Source: Streptomyces lateritius
GTDB taxonomy: Bacteria; Actinomycetota; Actinomycetes; Streptomycetales; Streptomycetaceae
Assembly: GCF_014649715.1 (NCBI RefSeq)
Contig: NZ_BMTO01000001.1
Span: 639,396 to 703,395 of the forward strand
Direction: 5' to 3'
DNA: 64,000 nucleotides
The notes under the pieces were generated by a model. The model was not told the origin of the DNA. It saw only the letters and a program-made list of their open reading frames with translations, and ran no database searches. The first letter of the stretch is position 1. Each line of letters starts with the position of its first letter. Below are positions 52,048-61,337 of the stretch, one piece after another. A program made the translations under genes and the position numbers.

Positions 52048-53202
52048 TCACCGCGAGTTGCTCAAGCAATGCACACCGTGAGGGGCTTGCTCCGGGAGGA
52101 TCAGGTGGACGTCCCCGAACTCGTGCCAGAGGTAGAGCTCCCGTAGCGCCTCGGTATAGGCACGCCGCAGAGCGGTCCGGCCGGCGATCGCCTCCAGCAT
52201 CAGCAGATGCGAGGCCTCGGGCTCGTGCAGACCGGTCAGCAGTCCGTCCACCACCCGCACCCCGCGCGTCCGGGTCACGACCAGATCGGTCCAGCCGGCG
52301 GCGGCCCTCACCACGCCCTTCTCGTCGGCCGCCGACTCCAGCGCCCGTACGGCCGTCGTCCCCACCGCCACCAGGCGGCCCCCGCCCGCCTTTGCGGCGT
52401 TCACCAGCCACGCCGTCGTGGCCGGGACCTCGAAGCGCTCCGGGTACGGCGGCTCATGCGCCTCCGCCGACGCCACCCCCGTATGAAGGGTGAGCGGAGC
52501 GAACTGCACCCCCCGGCTCACCAGCTCCGCCACCAGACCGGCCGTGAACGGCCGGCCGGCGCTCGGCATCTCCGCCGAACCGGCGCCGTCGGGGGACGGG
52601 AGCGCGAAGACCGTCTGATACGCGGCGAGCGGCTGGTCCCGCTCCGTGTACCCGTAACGGATCGGCCGGCCGTACCGCGCCAGCAGCGCGGGTACGGCGG
52701 TGTCCGCCCGCCCCCACCAGAGCCGAGCCGCTCCCGGGACCAGCGGCTCCTCCAGGACGAGCCGCGCCCCGCCGGGCAGCCGGACCACCAGCCCGGCGGG
52801 ACCACCCGGGCGCGGCCGGGTGGCACCCCGTGGGTCCACGTCCCGCAGCTCCACCGCCCACCGGCCGTCCTCCCCCCACGTGGAGAAGTGCACGACGACC
52901 GACTCCCCACCGCCCTCCGCGCCCACTCGCCCGGTCACGGCGGCGGCCAGCGTCGCCGACGTGTTGACGACCAGCACATCGCCGGCCCGCAGCTGACCCG
53001 GCAGTTCGCGGAACGCGTGGTGCGAGACCTCCGTACCGCGCGAGACCATCAGTCGCACGTCGTCCCGCCCCCGGCCCGGCCCGCGCTGTTCGGCCGGCAC
53101 GCGCGCCGACAGGCCCTCGGGGACACCCACGCCCTCCAGCACGGGTCCCTGGGCGTCGCCGGGGAGGCAGGTCTCCGGCCGCCGGGTGACAGGTGCGCTC
53201 AT
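52048..53202 (-). CDS. queA: S-adenosylmethionine:tRNA ribosyltransferase-isomerase, QueA-like
   Basis: 384 residues. The QueA core shows LRAGDVLVVNTSATLAAAVTGR, RYGRPIRYGYTERDQPLAAYQTVFA, FTAGLVAELVSRGVQFAPLTLHTG, and VGTTAVRALESAA. In bacteria with queuosine it moves a ribosyl unit from SAM to preQ1 in tRNA. The N-terminal 45 residues are not conserved QueA sequence. The ATG overlaps the stop of the SDR gene (ATGA). No other queuosine gene is nearby. Confidence 0.88.
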   Translation of the reverse strand: MSAPVTRRPETCLPGDAQGPVLEGVGVPEGLSARVPAEQRGPGRGRDDVRLMVSRGTEVSHHAFRELPGQLRAGDVLVVNTSATLAAAVTGRVGAEGGGESVVVHFSTWGEDGRWAVELRDVDPRGATRPRPGGPAGLVVRLPGGARLVLEEPLVPGAARLWWGRADTAVPALLARYGRPIRYGYTERDQPLAAYQTVFALPSPDGAGSAEMPSAGRPFTAGLVAELVSRGVQFAPLTLHTGVASAEAHEPPYPERFEVPATTAWLVNAAKAGGGRLVAVGTTAVRALESAADEKGVVRAAAGWTDLVVTRTRGVRVVDGLLTGLHEPEASHLLMLEAIAGRTALRRAYTEALRELYLWHEFGDVHLILPEQAPHGVHCLSNSR

Positions 53203-53987
53203 CGGACCGTCTCCACGGAACCGGTCCCGGAAGCGGACGCCACGGAATCGGTCTCCGCGCCGCCGGACCCTGCGGAATCAGCGAGGTCGGCCGCCGCATA
53301 ACGGCCGCTCGGCGGCCGGCGCTCGATCAGCGCGAGGAACCCCGGCACCACCGACTCCGGAGCCGGCCGCGGATCGTCGTCGTCCGGGACCGCCGCCGTG
53401 TACAGCTCCGTCGCCATGTCACCCGGATCCACCGCCCACACCCGCAGGCCCGGCTCCTCCACCGCGAGCACCGCCGCCAGCCGGTCGAGCGCCGCCTTCG
53501 ACGCCCCGTACCCGCCCCACGTCTCGTACGCCTCCGCCGCCGCGTCCGAACTGACCGCGATCACGGCCCCTGCCCCTGCCCCCGCTTCCGCCCCGGCCCG
53601 CCCCGCCCGCAGCAGCGGCAGCGCCTCCTGGACGAGCCCCAGCGCCGCCACCACATTCGTCTCCAGCGCCGCCCGCAGCCCGTCCAGCGGCAGCGCGTCG
53701 AGCCGCACCAGCGGCTCCGCGCCCAGCGCGCTCGCGTTGCTCACCAGCAGGTCCAGCCCGCCGAGCCCCCGCGCCGCCGCGACCAGCTCCCGGCGGTGCG
53801 CCGCGTCCGTCACATCCCCGGGCAGCGCCACCACCCGGGCTCCACGCGCGCGTGCCGCCCCGGCGCTCTCCTCCAGCGCCTCAACCGTCCGGGCGTCGAG
53901 CACCAGGTCCCAGCCCCGACCGGCCAGCTCGCCGGCCAGCGCCCGTCCCAGCCCCTTGGACGCCCCCGTGATGATCGCGACAGCCAT
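53199..53987 (-). CDS. SDR-family oxidoreductase
   Basis: 262 residues from the ATG at 53987; the upstream open extension to 54161 is not used. TGASKGLG cofactor motif, VSNAS, catalytic Ser in AVSSDAAAE and YGASKAAL, followed by VDPGDMAT. A classical NADP(H)-dependent SDR. It is translationally coupled to queA (4-bp overlap), an unusual partner. The C-terminal 25 residues are Ser/Gly/Ala/Thr rich. Confidence 0.88.
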   Translation of the reverse strand: MAVAIITGASKGLGRALAGELAGRGWDLVLDARTVEALEESAGAARARGARVVALPGDVTDAAHRRELVAAARGLGGLDLLVSNASALGAEPLVRLDALPLDGLRAALETNVVAALGLVQEALPLLRAGRAGAEAGAGAGAVIAVSSDAAAEAYETWGGYGASKAALDRLAAVLAVEEPGLRVWAVDPGDMATELYTAAVPDDDDPRPAPESVVPGFLALIERRPPSGRYAAADLADSAGSGGAETDSVASASGTGSVETVR

Positions 53988-54159
53988 GACAATCCATCCC
54001 CTCTCGAACCGATGGATCCAGCCTCCGGCCGCGCCCCCGCCCGCCGCCTCGTCCGCCGGCCCCGACCGCACAAGGCACTTCGACCTAGTCCTCAGGTCCC
54101 GAGCCACGGCCGTCCACAGGCCGATACGGACTGTCACAACGCACCGGTACGGTGAGTTC

Positions 54160-55305
54160 ATGAGTCATCGACCGAGCTCCGGTCTCGCCGCCGTGAGCAC
54201 CGCGCTGCTGGCGATGAGCCGCCACCTGGAGGTGCGCGACGTCCTCAAGACGATCGTCGCCTCCGCCCGCGAGCTGCTGGACGCCGAGTACGCGGCCCTG
54301 GGCGTGCCGGACGACCACGGCGGCTTCGCCCAGTTCGTGGTCGACGGGGTCAGCGACGAGCAGTGGCGGGCCATCGGGCCGCTGCCCCGCCAGCACGGCA
54401 TCCTGGCGGCGATGCTCCACAAGGCCGAGCCCGAGCGGCTCGCCGACGTCCGCAAGGACCCCCGCTTCGAGGGCTGGCCCGCCGCCCACCCCGAGATGTC
54501 CGACTTCCTCGGCCTGCCCATCCAGGACGGCGAGGAGACCATCGGCGCCCTGTTCCTGGCGAACAAACGCTGTCCCAGGCCCGGCGGAGGATGCGGCTTC
54601 ACCGAGGAGGACGAGGAACTGCTCTCGATCCTCGCCCAGCACGCCGCCATCGCCCTCACCAACGCCCGGCTGTACGAACGCAGCCGTGAGCTCACCATCG
54701 CCGAGGAGCGCTCCCGCCTCGCCCACGAGCTGCACGACGCCGTCAGCCAGAAGCTCTTCTCCCTCCGCCTCACCGCCCAGGCCGCGGCCGCCCTCGTCGA
54801 CCGCGATCCGGCCCGGGCCAAGGGAGAGCTCCAGCAGATCGCCGCCCTCGCCGCCGAGGCGGCCGACGAGCTGCGCGCCGCCGTCGTCGAACTGCGCCCC
54901 GCCGCGCTCGACGAGGACGGGCTCGTGCACACGCTGCGCACCCAGATCCAGGTCCTGGACCGCGCCCACAGCGCCCGGGTCACCTTCGAGAGCAGCGGGG
55001 TGCGGGCCCTGCCCGCCGCCCAGGAGGAGGCCATGCTCCGGGTCGCACAGGAGGCCCTGCACAACGCCCTGCGGCACGCGGAGCCGAAACTGGTCGCCGT
55101 CTCCCTGGTCCGGCGAGGCCAAGGAGCCCTGCTCACCGTCACCGACGACGGCGCCGGCTTCGACCCGCGTACGGTCCGCAGGGCGGGCCGGCACCTGGGC
55201 CTGGTCTCCATGCGGGACCGGGCCGGCGGGGTCGGCGGCACACTCACCGTGACATCGGCACCGGGCCGAGGCACCACGATCGAGATGGAGGTCCCCGGTG
55301 GCTGA
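54160..55305 (+). CDS. GAF-domain sensor histidine kinase (NarL-type partner)
   Basis: 381 residues. GAF domain about 22-170 with CGF and a Cys pair (CPRPGGGCGF) that could bind metal or sense redox. A HisKA_3 dimerisation helix has the phosphorylated His192 in LAHELHDAVSQKLF, followed by an HATPase domain with EALHNALRHA and DDGAGFDP. It overlaps the response regulator gene by 8 bp, so they form a two-component pair. No transmembrane segment, so it is cytoplasmic. Confidence 0.94.
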   Translation: MSHRPSSGLAAVSTALLAMSRHLEVRDVLKTIVASARELLDAEYAALGVPDDHGGFAQFVVDGVSDEQWRAIGPLPRQHGILAAMLHKAEPERLADVRKDPRFEGWPAAHPEMSDFLGLPIQDGEETIGALFLANKRCPRPGGGCGFTEEDEELLSILAQHAAIALTNARLYERSRELTIAEERSRLAHELHDAVSQKLFSLRLTAQAAAALVDRDPARAKGELQQIAALAAEAADELRAAVVELRPAALDEDGLVHTLRTQIQVLDRAHSARVTFESSGVRALPAAQEEAMLRVAQEALHNALRHAEPKLVAVSLVRRGQGALLTVTDDGAGFDPRTVRRAGRHLGLVSMRDRAGGVGGTLTVTSAPGRGTTIEMEVPGG

Positions 55306-55942
55306 CAGAGTCATCCGCGTCCTGCTGGTCGACGACCACCAGGTCGTCCGGCGCGGCCTGCGGACCTTCCTGGAGATCCAGGACGACATAGAGGTCGTGG
55401 GCGAGGCGGCCGACGGCGCCGAGGGCATCGCGCGCGCCGAGGAGCTGCGGCCCGACGTCGTCCTGATGGACGTCAAGATGCCCGGCATGGACGGCATCGA
55501 GGCCCTGCGGAAGCTGCGCGAGCTGGCCAACCCGGCGAAGGTCCTGATCGTCACCAGCTTCACCGAGCAGCGCACGGTCGTTCCCGCGCTGCGCGCCGGC
55601 GCCTCCGGTTACGTGTACAAGGACGTGGACCCGGACGCCCTGGCCGGCGCCATCCGCTCCGTGCACGCCGGGCACGTCCTGCTCCAGCCGGAGGTCGCCG
55701 GGGCGCTGCTCTCCCAGGACGACAACCCCGGCGGCACGGGCCGCGGCTCGACGCTCACGGAGCGGGAGCGGGAGGTGCTCGGCCTGATCGCGGACGGACG
55801 GTCCAACCGGGAGATCGCCCGGGCGCTGGTCCTGTCGGAGAAGACGGTCAAGACCCACGTCTCGAACATCCTGATGAAGCTCGATCTGTCGGACCGGACG
55901 CAGGCGGCGCTCTGGGCGGTCCGGCACGGCCTGACCTCCTGA
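55298..55942 (+). CDS. NarL/LuxR-family response regulator
   Basis: 214 residues from a GTG within the kinase gene end. Receiver domain with acidic pair DDH (12-14), phosphoacceptor Asp58 in VVLMDVKMPG, Thr/Ser in IVTSF, and Lys in YVYKD. LuxR-type HTH at about 150-205 (LTEREREVLGLIADGRSNREIA). Pairs with the upstream GAF kinase and lies before chpE. Confidence 0.95.
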   Translation: MADRVIRVLLVDDHQVVRRGLRTFLEIQDDIEVVGEAADGAEGIARAEELRPDVVLMDVKMPGMDGIEALRKLRELANPAKVLIVTSFTEQRTVVPALRAGASGYVYKDVDPDALAGAIRSVHAGHVLLQPEVAGALLSQDDNPGGTGRGSTLTEREREVLGLIADGRSNREIARALVLSEKTVKTHVSNILMKLDLSDRTQAALWAVRHGLTS

Positions 55943-56022
55943 CACGGCGACGGGCGGAGGGCGGGCGGAGGAGGCACTTCCGTTCCCATCTTCATACCGT
56001 CGGGTGTATATCCCCCGTTCGG

Positions 56023-56050
56023 CGTAACCGGGGCGAGTGGGCGGCGTTCT
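56023..56050 (+). promoter_or_regulatory. sigma-BldN-like promoter of chpE
   Basis: CGTAAC (56023-56028), a 16-bp spacer, and CGTTCT (56045-56050) match the sigma-BldN pattern I recall (CGTAAC-N16-CGTTGA) apart from the last two bases. Chaplin genes are known BldN targets. The leader of about 46 bases contains a GC hairpin (56061-56080) and ends in AGGAGG. Confidence 0.6.
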
Positions 56051-56102
56051 CCATGGCGTGCCGCGGCGGGACCGCCGCGGCGAAGACCAGGAGGATCCTG
56101 AA

Positions 56103-56345
56103 GTGAACAACCTGAAGAAGGCCGCTGCCCTCACCATGGTCGCCGGTGGCATCGTCGCCGCCGGTGCGGGTGTCGCCTCCGCCCACGGTGCGGACGCCAT
56201 CGGGCAGGCCCTCAACTCGCCGGGTGTCGTCTCCGGCAACGTGGTGCAGGTCCCGGTCCACGTCCCCGTGAACGTCTCCGGCAACACGGTCAACGTGATC
56301 GGCCTGCTCAACCCGGCCTTCGGCAACAGCGCCGTCAACAGCTGA
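56103..56345 (+). CDS. chpE: short chaplin ChpE (cysteine-free)
   Basis: 80 residues from a GTG with AGGAGG upstream; an ATG at 56037 is not supported. Signal peptide about 1-27 (LKKAAALTMVAGGIVAAGAGVASA). The mature chain is a single chaplin domain with SPGVVSGNVVQVPVHVPVNVSGN and VIGLLNPAFGNSAVN. The two Cys of most chaplins are Ser here, the mark of ChpE. It forms amyloid-like surface layers on aerial hyphae and spores. Confidence 0.95.
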   Translation: MNNLKKAAALTMVAGGIVAAGAGVASAHGADAIGQALNSPGVVSGNVVQVPVHVPVNVSGNTVNVIGLLNPAFGNSAVNS

Positions 56346-56358
56346 CACCACCCTGACC

Positions 56359-56393
56359 AGCCCGGCCCCCGGACGATCTCCGGGGGCCGGGCT
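56359..56393 (+). terminator. 14-bp hairpin after chpE
   Basis: Arms 56359-56372 and 56380-56393 (GC-only core plus A-T base) around a 7-base loop, 14 bp past the stop. Confidence 0.85.
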
Positions 56394-56477
56394 CTGCCGT
56401 ACCCGCGGTCGTTCCCCCGCCCGCCGGCCCGCCCGCCGGCCGGCCGTGGTGGGCGGCGGCCCGCGGGCCCGGGACGC

Positions 56478-57263
56478 TCAGCGCTCCCGTTCCCTCTCCT
56501 CCACGTAGGCGTTGTAGGCCGCGACCTGCGCCCGTCGTGCCACCCGCTCCACCGGCCGCAGCGCCTCGCCACGAGCCGCCATCTCCGCCGCGCTGACCGC
56601 GCCGCCGTGGCCGTGGTCGTACGCCAGGTCGATCAGCAGGCCCACCCGCTGGGCCAGTTCCAGCACCCGTACCGCACGCGCCGGGTAGCCGGGAGCCAGT
56701 ACCTCGCGGCCCGCCTCCGCGCGGGCCCGGTACGCGTCGCGCGCCGCGTCCGCCACAGGGCCCGAGGCCGCCACGTCCAGCTTCGTCAGGACCGAGGTCG
56801 CCTCGCGCAACGCCTCCGCCAGCTCCCGCTCCGCCTCGCCGAGCGACGGCACGTCGGCCGGCGGGGCTTCCCGCACGGTCAGGCAGTGCCAGACCACCTC
56901 CACGTGCACATCACCGTCGGGACCGGCCTCACCGACCTCCGGGACCAGACCGTACGGAGCGCCGAAACCGACCACCGCCTCCTCCGCCTCCAGAGCCCGC
57001 GCGTTGAAGTCGGGCGGCCCGCTCAGACCCAGCGGATGCCCCGGAGCCGGCAGGGCCACCCGCCACCCGGCCACCCCGAGCCGTCGCAGCCGGCCCAGCG
57101 CGAGGGTCAGGCCGACCGGCCCCGCCTCGCCCGGCAGCCCCTCCACACGGTGCACCGCGTCGTCCCCGACGATGGCCAGCGCCGCGTCGTCCGGCGATAC
57201 AGATCCGGCCAACAGGGCATTGCCCCAAGCGGCCAGGCGTCCTGAGCGTGGTTCCGAAAGCAT
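56478..57263 (-). CDS. conserved hypothetical protein
   Basis: 261 residues from the ATG at 57263. No family recognised. The N-terminal half is mixed (SVSPDDAALAIVGDDAVHRV, GRLRRLGVAGWRVALPAPGHPLGL); the C-terminal half is helical (ELAEALREATSVLTKLDVAASG, RVLELAQRVGLLIDLAYDHGHGGAVSAAE). It has no membrane segment or signal. Conserved-looking D and H residues near DHGHGG may be functional. Confidence 0.7.
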   Translation of the reverse strand: MLSEPRSGRLAAWGNALLAGSVSPDDAALAIVGDDAVHRVEGLPGEAGPVGLTLALGRLRRLGVAGWRVALPAPGHPLGLSGPPDFNARALEAEEAVVGFGAPYGLVPEVGEAGPDGDVHVEVVWHCLTVREAPPADVPSLGEAERELAEALREATSVLTKLDVAASGPVADAARDAYRARAEAGREVLAPGYPARAVRVLELAQRVGLLIDLAYDHGHGGAVSAAEMAARGEALRPVERVARRAQVAAYNAYVEERERER

Positions 57264-57392
57264 GCCCCCAGCCTAGTAAGGACCGACCTAAGGACCGGCC
57301 CGCTCCGGCAGTGGCGTAGGTTTTCCCTGGACGCCGCGCCCACCGGCGCAAGGCGACGACCCGACTCGACCGCAAGGGGAGACAACGCGCTC

Positions 57393-58190
<798 letters not shown>

Positions 58191-58278
58191 CCGCGAAGCA
58201 ACCGGAATTCACGGGCGTCGCGTCGCCGCACAGCGCCGCGCCCTGTCCCCGGAGTTCCCACCGCCCTACCATGACCAT

Positions 58279-58707
58279 GTGGACATCGACGCATGGGTCT
58301 GGTGGCTGATCGGCGCGGTGGGACTGGGCATTCCGCTCGTCCTGACCGCGATGCCCGAATTCGGCATGTTCTCCGTCGGCGCGATCGCCGGAGCCGTGAC
58401 CGCCGGTCTCGGGTTCGGCATCGTCGCGCAGGTGGTCGTCTTCGCCGTCGTCTCCGTGGCGCTCCTCGCCGTGGTCCGGCCGATCGCGGCCCGCCATCGC
58501 AACGGGCCGCTCCAGCACGCCAGCGGCATCGACGCGCTGAAAGGCCGTCAGGCCGTGGTCCTGGAACGGGTCGACGGCAGCGGCGGCCGCATCAAGCTCG
58601 CCGGCGAGGTCTGGTCCGCCCGCACGCTCGACTCCGGGCAGAGCTTCGAACCGGGCGAACAGGTCGACGTCGTCGACATCGACGGGGCGACCGCCGTGGT
58701 CATGTGA
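58279..58707 (+). CDS. NfeD-family membrane protein
   Basis: 142 residues from a GTG. Two or three hydrophobic helices (about 5-70) precede a C-terminal OB-fold of about 60 residues (GRQAVVLERVDGSGGRIKLAGEVWSARTLD). NfeD proteins are partnered with SPFH proteins, and the next gene is one, 93 bp downstream on the same strand. Confidence 0.93.
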   Translation: MDIDAWVWWLIGAVGLGIPLVLTAMPEFGMFSVGAIAGAVTAGLGFGIVAQVVVFAVVSVALLAVVRPIAARHRNGPLQHASGIDALKGRQAVVLERVDGSGGRIKLAGEVWSARTLDSGQSFEPGEQVDVVDIDGATAVVM

Positions 58708-58800
58708 CCGAACCCCGCACATGATGCTCCGCCGTCTGGGAAACTCGATCATCAGCCACAACCCGGCAGTCAACCGGCAGCGAAGGGCACGGGGAACACG

Positions 58801-59754
58801 ATGTCAGCAGTCATCATCGTCCTGATCATTCTGGTGGTGCTTGTCTTCATCGCCCTGATCAAGACGATCCAGGTCATCCCGCAGGCGAGCGCCGCGATCG
58901 TGGAGCGCTTCGGCCGCTACACCCGCACGCTCAACGCGGGCCTGAACATCGTCGTCCCCTTCATCGACTCGATCCGCAACCGGATCGACCTGCGCGAGCA
59001 GGTCGTCCCGTTCCCGCCGCAGCCGGTGATCACCCAGGACAACCTCGTCGTCAACATCGACACCGTCATCTACTACCAGGTGACCGACGCCCGGGCCGCG
59101 ACCTACGAGGTCGCCAGCTACATCCAGGCGATCGAGCAGCTCACCGTCACCACCCTGCGCAACATCATCGGTGGCATGGACCTGGAGCGGACCCTCACCT
59201 CCCGCGAGGAGATCAACGCGGCCCTGCGCGGCGTCCTCGACGAGGCGACCGGCAAGTGGGGCATCCGCGTCAACCGTGTCGAGCTGAAGGCGATCGAGCC
59301 GCCGACCTCCATCCAGGACTCGATGGAGAAGCAGATGCGCGCCGACCGTGACAAGCGCGCCGCGATCCTCACCGCCGAGGGCATCCGCCAGTCGCAGATC
59401 CTGACCGCCGAGGGCGAGAAGCAGTCCGCCATCCTCCGCGCCGAGGGTGAGGCGAAGGCCGCCGCCCTGCGCGCCGAGGGCGAGGCGCAGGCCGTACGGA
59501 CGGTCTTCGAGGCCATCCACGCCGGCGACCCGGACCAGAAGCTGCTGTCGTACCAGTACCTCCAGATGCTGCCGAAGATCGCCGAGGGCGACGCCAACAA
59601 GCTCTGGATCGTGCCCAGCGAGATCGGTGACGCCCTCAAGGGCCTCTCCGGCGCCTTCGGCAACCTCGGCAGCGGCGCCCCCGGCTTCAACACCGGCGGC
59701 GGGCCGGCGAACGGCACCGGAACCGAGCGCCGCGAACAGCCCCCGGTCGACTGA
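58801..59754 (+). CDS. SPFH/Band-7 (stomatin-like) membrane protein
   Basis: 317 residues. One N-terminal helix, then the SPFH domain (IQVIPQASAAIVERFGRYTRTLNAGLNIVVPFID), then the coiled Glu/Ala-rich region QSQILTAEGEKQSAILRAEGEAKAAALRAEGEAQA typical of stomatins, and a Gly/Pro tail. With NfeD it organises membrane microdomains. Confidence 0.95.
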   Translation: MSAVIIVLIILVVLVFIALIKTIQVIPQASAAIVERFGRYTRTLNAGLNIVVPFIDSIRNRIDLREQVVPFPPQPVITQDNLVVNIDTVIYYQVTDARAATYEVASYIQAIEQLTVTTLRNIIGGMDLERTLTSREEINAALRGVLDEATGKWGIRVNRVELKAIEPPTSIQDSMEKQMRADRDKRAAILTAEGIRQSQILTAEGEKQSAILRAEGEAKAAALRAEGEAQAVRTVFEAIHAGDPDQKLLSYQYLQMLPKIAEGDANKLWIVPSEIGDALKGLSGAFGNLGSGAPGFNTGGGPANGTGTERREQPPVD

Positions 59755-59848
59755 CACATACACGTAGTCGTGCATGATCGGTGAGAGCCCCTCGACCCGA
59801 CGGCCTCAGGGCGGGGAGGCGACTCACTGACCATGTAAGGAGATGGCG

Positions 59849-60616
59849 TTGTCCATCTGGGAAATCCTCGCGGTCTTCGCCGCCGGTGTGGGAGCCGGCA
59901 CCATCAACACCATCGTCGGATCGGGAACGCTGATCACGTTCCCCGTCCTCCTCCTCACCGGCCTGCCACCGGTCACGGCCACCGTCTCCAACGCCCTCGG
60001 CCTCATCCCCGGCTCCATCAGCGGAGCCATCGGATACCGCGCGGAACTCAAGGGCCAGCGCCGCCGGATCCTGCGCCTCGGCACCGTCGCCGCGATCGGC
60101 GGACTCGGCGGAGCGGTCCTCCTGCTGATGCTCCCCGCCCGGGCGTTCGAGACGATCGTCCCCGTTCTCGTCGGCCTCGCGCTGGTCCTCGTCATCCTCC
60201 AGCCCCGCCTCTCCAGGACGGTCCAGGCTCGCCGCGACCACAACGGCACCCACAAAGACCCCGACGGCGGACCGCTCCTCCTGACCGGACTGCTCCTCGC
60301 GAGCGTCTACGGCGGCTACTTCACCGCGGCCCAGGGGATCATCTACCTCTCCCTCATGGGCATGCTCCTCGCGGACACCCTCCAGCGCCTCAACGCCGTC
60401 AAGAACGTCCTCGCCGCGATCGTCAACAGCATCGCCGCGCTCTTCTTCCTCTTCGTCGCCGACTTCGACTGGACCGCCGTCCTGCTCATCGCCGTCGGCT
60501 CGGCCATCGGGGGCCAGATCGGCGCCAAGGTCGGCCGCCGCCTCCCGCCCACCGTCCTGCGCGGCGTCATCGTGACCGTCGGCACCGCCGCCGTCGTCCA
60601 GCTGCTCCTCCGCTGA
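59849..60616 (+). CDS. TSUP-family transporter (TauE/SafE-like)
   Basis: 255 residues from the TTG at 59849. An ATG at 59843 is in frame, but AAGGAG directly abuts it, while the TTG has the normal 6-base spacing, so the TTG is preferred. Eight hydrophobic helices with GAGTINTIVGSGTLITFPVLLLTG and GLLLASVYGGYFTAAQGI as the internal duplicate. Exports sulfonates or sulfite in some members. Confidence 0.88.
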   Translation: MSIWEILAVFAAGVGAGTINTIVGSGTLITFPVLLLTGLPPVTATVSNALGLIPGSISGAIGYRAELKGQRRRILRLGTVAAIGGLGGAVLLLMLPARAFETIVPVLVGLALVLVILQPRLSRTVQARRDHNGTHKDPDGGPLLLTGLLLASVYGGYFTAAQGIIYLSLMGMLLADTLQRLNAVKNVLAAIVNSIAALFFLFVADFDWTAVLLIAVGSAIGGQIGAKVGRRLPPTVLRGVIVTVGTAAVVQLLLR

Positions 60617-60622
60617 AAGACC

Positions 60623-60652
60623 GTGGGCCCGCCCCCGGGGGAGCGGGCCCAC
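60623..60652. terminator. 10-bp hairpin between convergent genes
   Basis: GTGGGCCCGC (60623-60632) and its complement (60643-60652), with a CCCC/GGGG inner pair, after the TSUP stop. Confidence 0.7.
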
Positions 60653-60681
60653 AGGCCGTACGACGTGACACAAGACCGGTA

Positions 60682-61188
60682 CTACGCCGCCGAGTTCGCC
60701 AGCCACTCCGGCAGCTCCGAACGCTCACCCGCCCGCATCGCAAGCAACATCGCGTCCGCCGGCGTCGGCACGAACGGCTCGTGCAGCAGAGGCATCCCCG
60801 CCTGCTCGGGCGTACGGTCCGCTTTGCGGTGATTGTCCTCCGCGCAGGACGCCACCGTGTTCAGCCAGCTGTCCACCCCACCCTGCGCCCGCGGCACCAC
60901 ATGGTCCACCGTCGTCGCGCGTCTCCCGCAGTACGCACACCGGTGCTGGTCCCGGACCAGCACCCCGCGCCTCGACCACGGAGCCTGTCTTCGAAACGGC
61001 ACCCGGACGTAACGGCAGAGTCTGATCACCCGGGGCACGGGAATGTCGACAGCGGCGGCACGCATACGGAGACCGGGATGTTCCTGCTCCACGACGGCCT
61101 TGTCCTGCAGGACAAGCACCACCGCACGGTTGAGTGTCACCGTCGAAAGCGGCTCGAAGCTCGCGTTCAGTACCAGCGTGTCCCGCAT
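60682..61188 (-). CDS. HNH endonuclease domain protein
   Basis: 168 residues from the ATG at 61188 with GGAGGT upstream. An N-terminal conserved part (RDTLVLNASFEPLSTVTLNRAVVLVLQ), then an HNH domain: CAYCGRRATTVDHVVPRAQGG, N in WLNTVASC and a second Cys pair with AEDNHRKADRTPEQAG. Zinc is held by the Cys pairs. Unlike phage HNH proteins, it is a stable chromosomal family in actinomycetes. Role unknown. Confidence 0.9.
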   Translation of the reverse strand: MRDTLVLNASFEPLSTVTLNRAVVLVLQDKAVVEQEHPGLRMRAAAVDIPVPRVIRLCRYVRVPFRRQAPWSRRGVLVRDQHRCAYCGRRATTVDHVVPRAQGGVDSWLNTVASCAEDNHRKADRTPEQAGMPLLHEPFVPTPADAMLLAMRAGERSELPEWLANSAA

Positions 61189-61276
61189 TGTGCCCACCTC
61201 CCGTGTGCCGGCCCGGCCCCGTTGCGGGCTCCGGCTCGGATCAACTCTGGCCGGGCGCGCCGGGTTGGACAACGCA

Positions 61277-61321
61277 ATAAAAAATGCCCGCTTCTGATCT
61301 CTCCAAGACCAGAAGCGGGCA
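61277..61321 (-). terminator. canonical hairpin-plus-U-tract terminator after the PEBP-like gene
   Basis: Arms 61285-61296 and 61310-61321 (12 bp) with a 13-base loop. On the minus strand the stem is followed by TTTTTTATT (61284-61276), a true U-run, uncommon in this genome. Confidence 0.9.
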
Positions 61322-61337
61322 AACAACAAACGAACGC

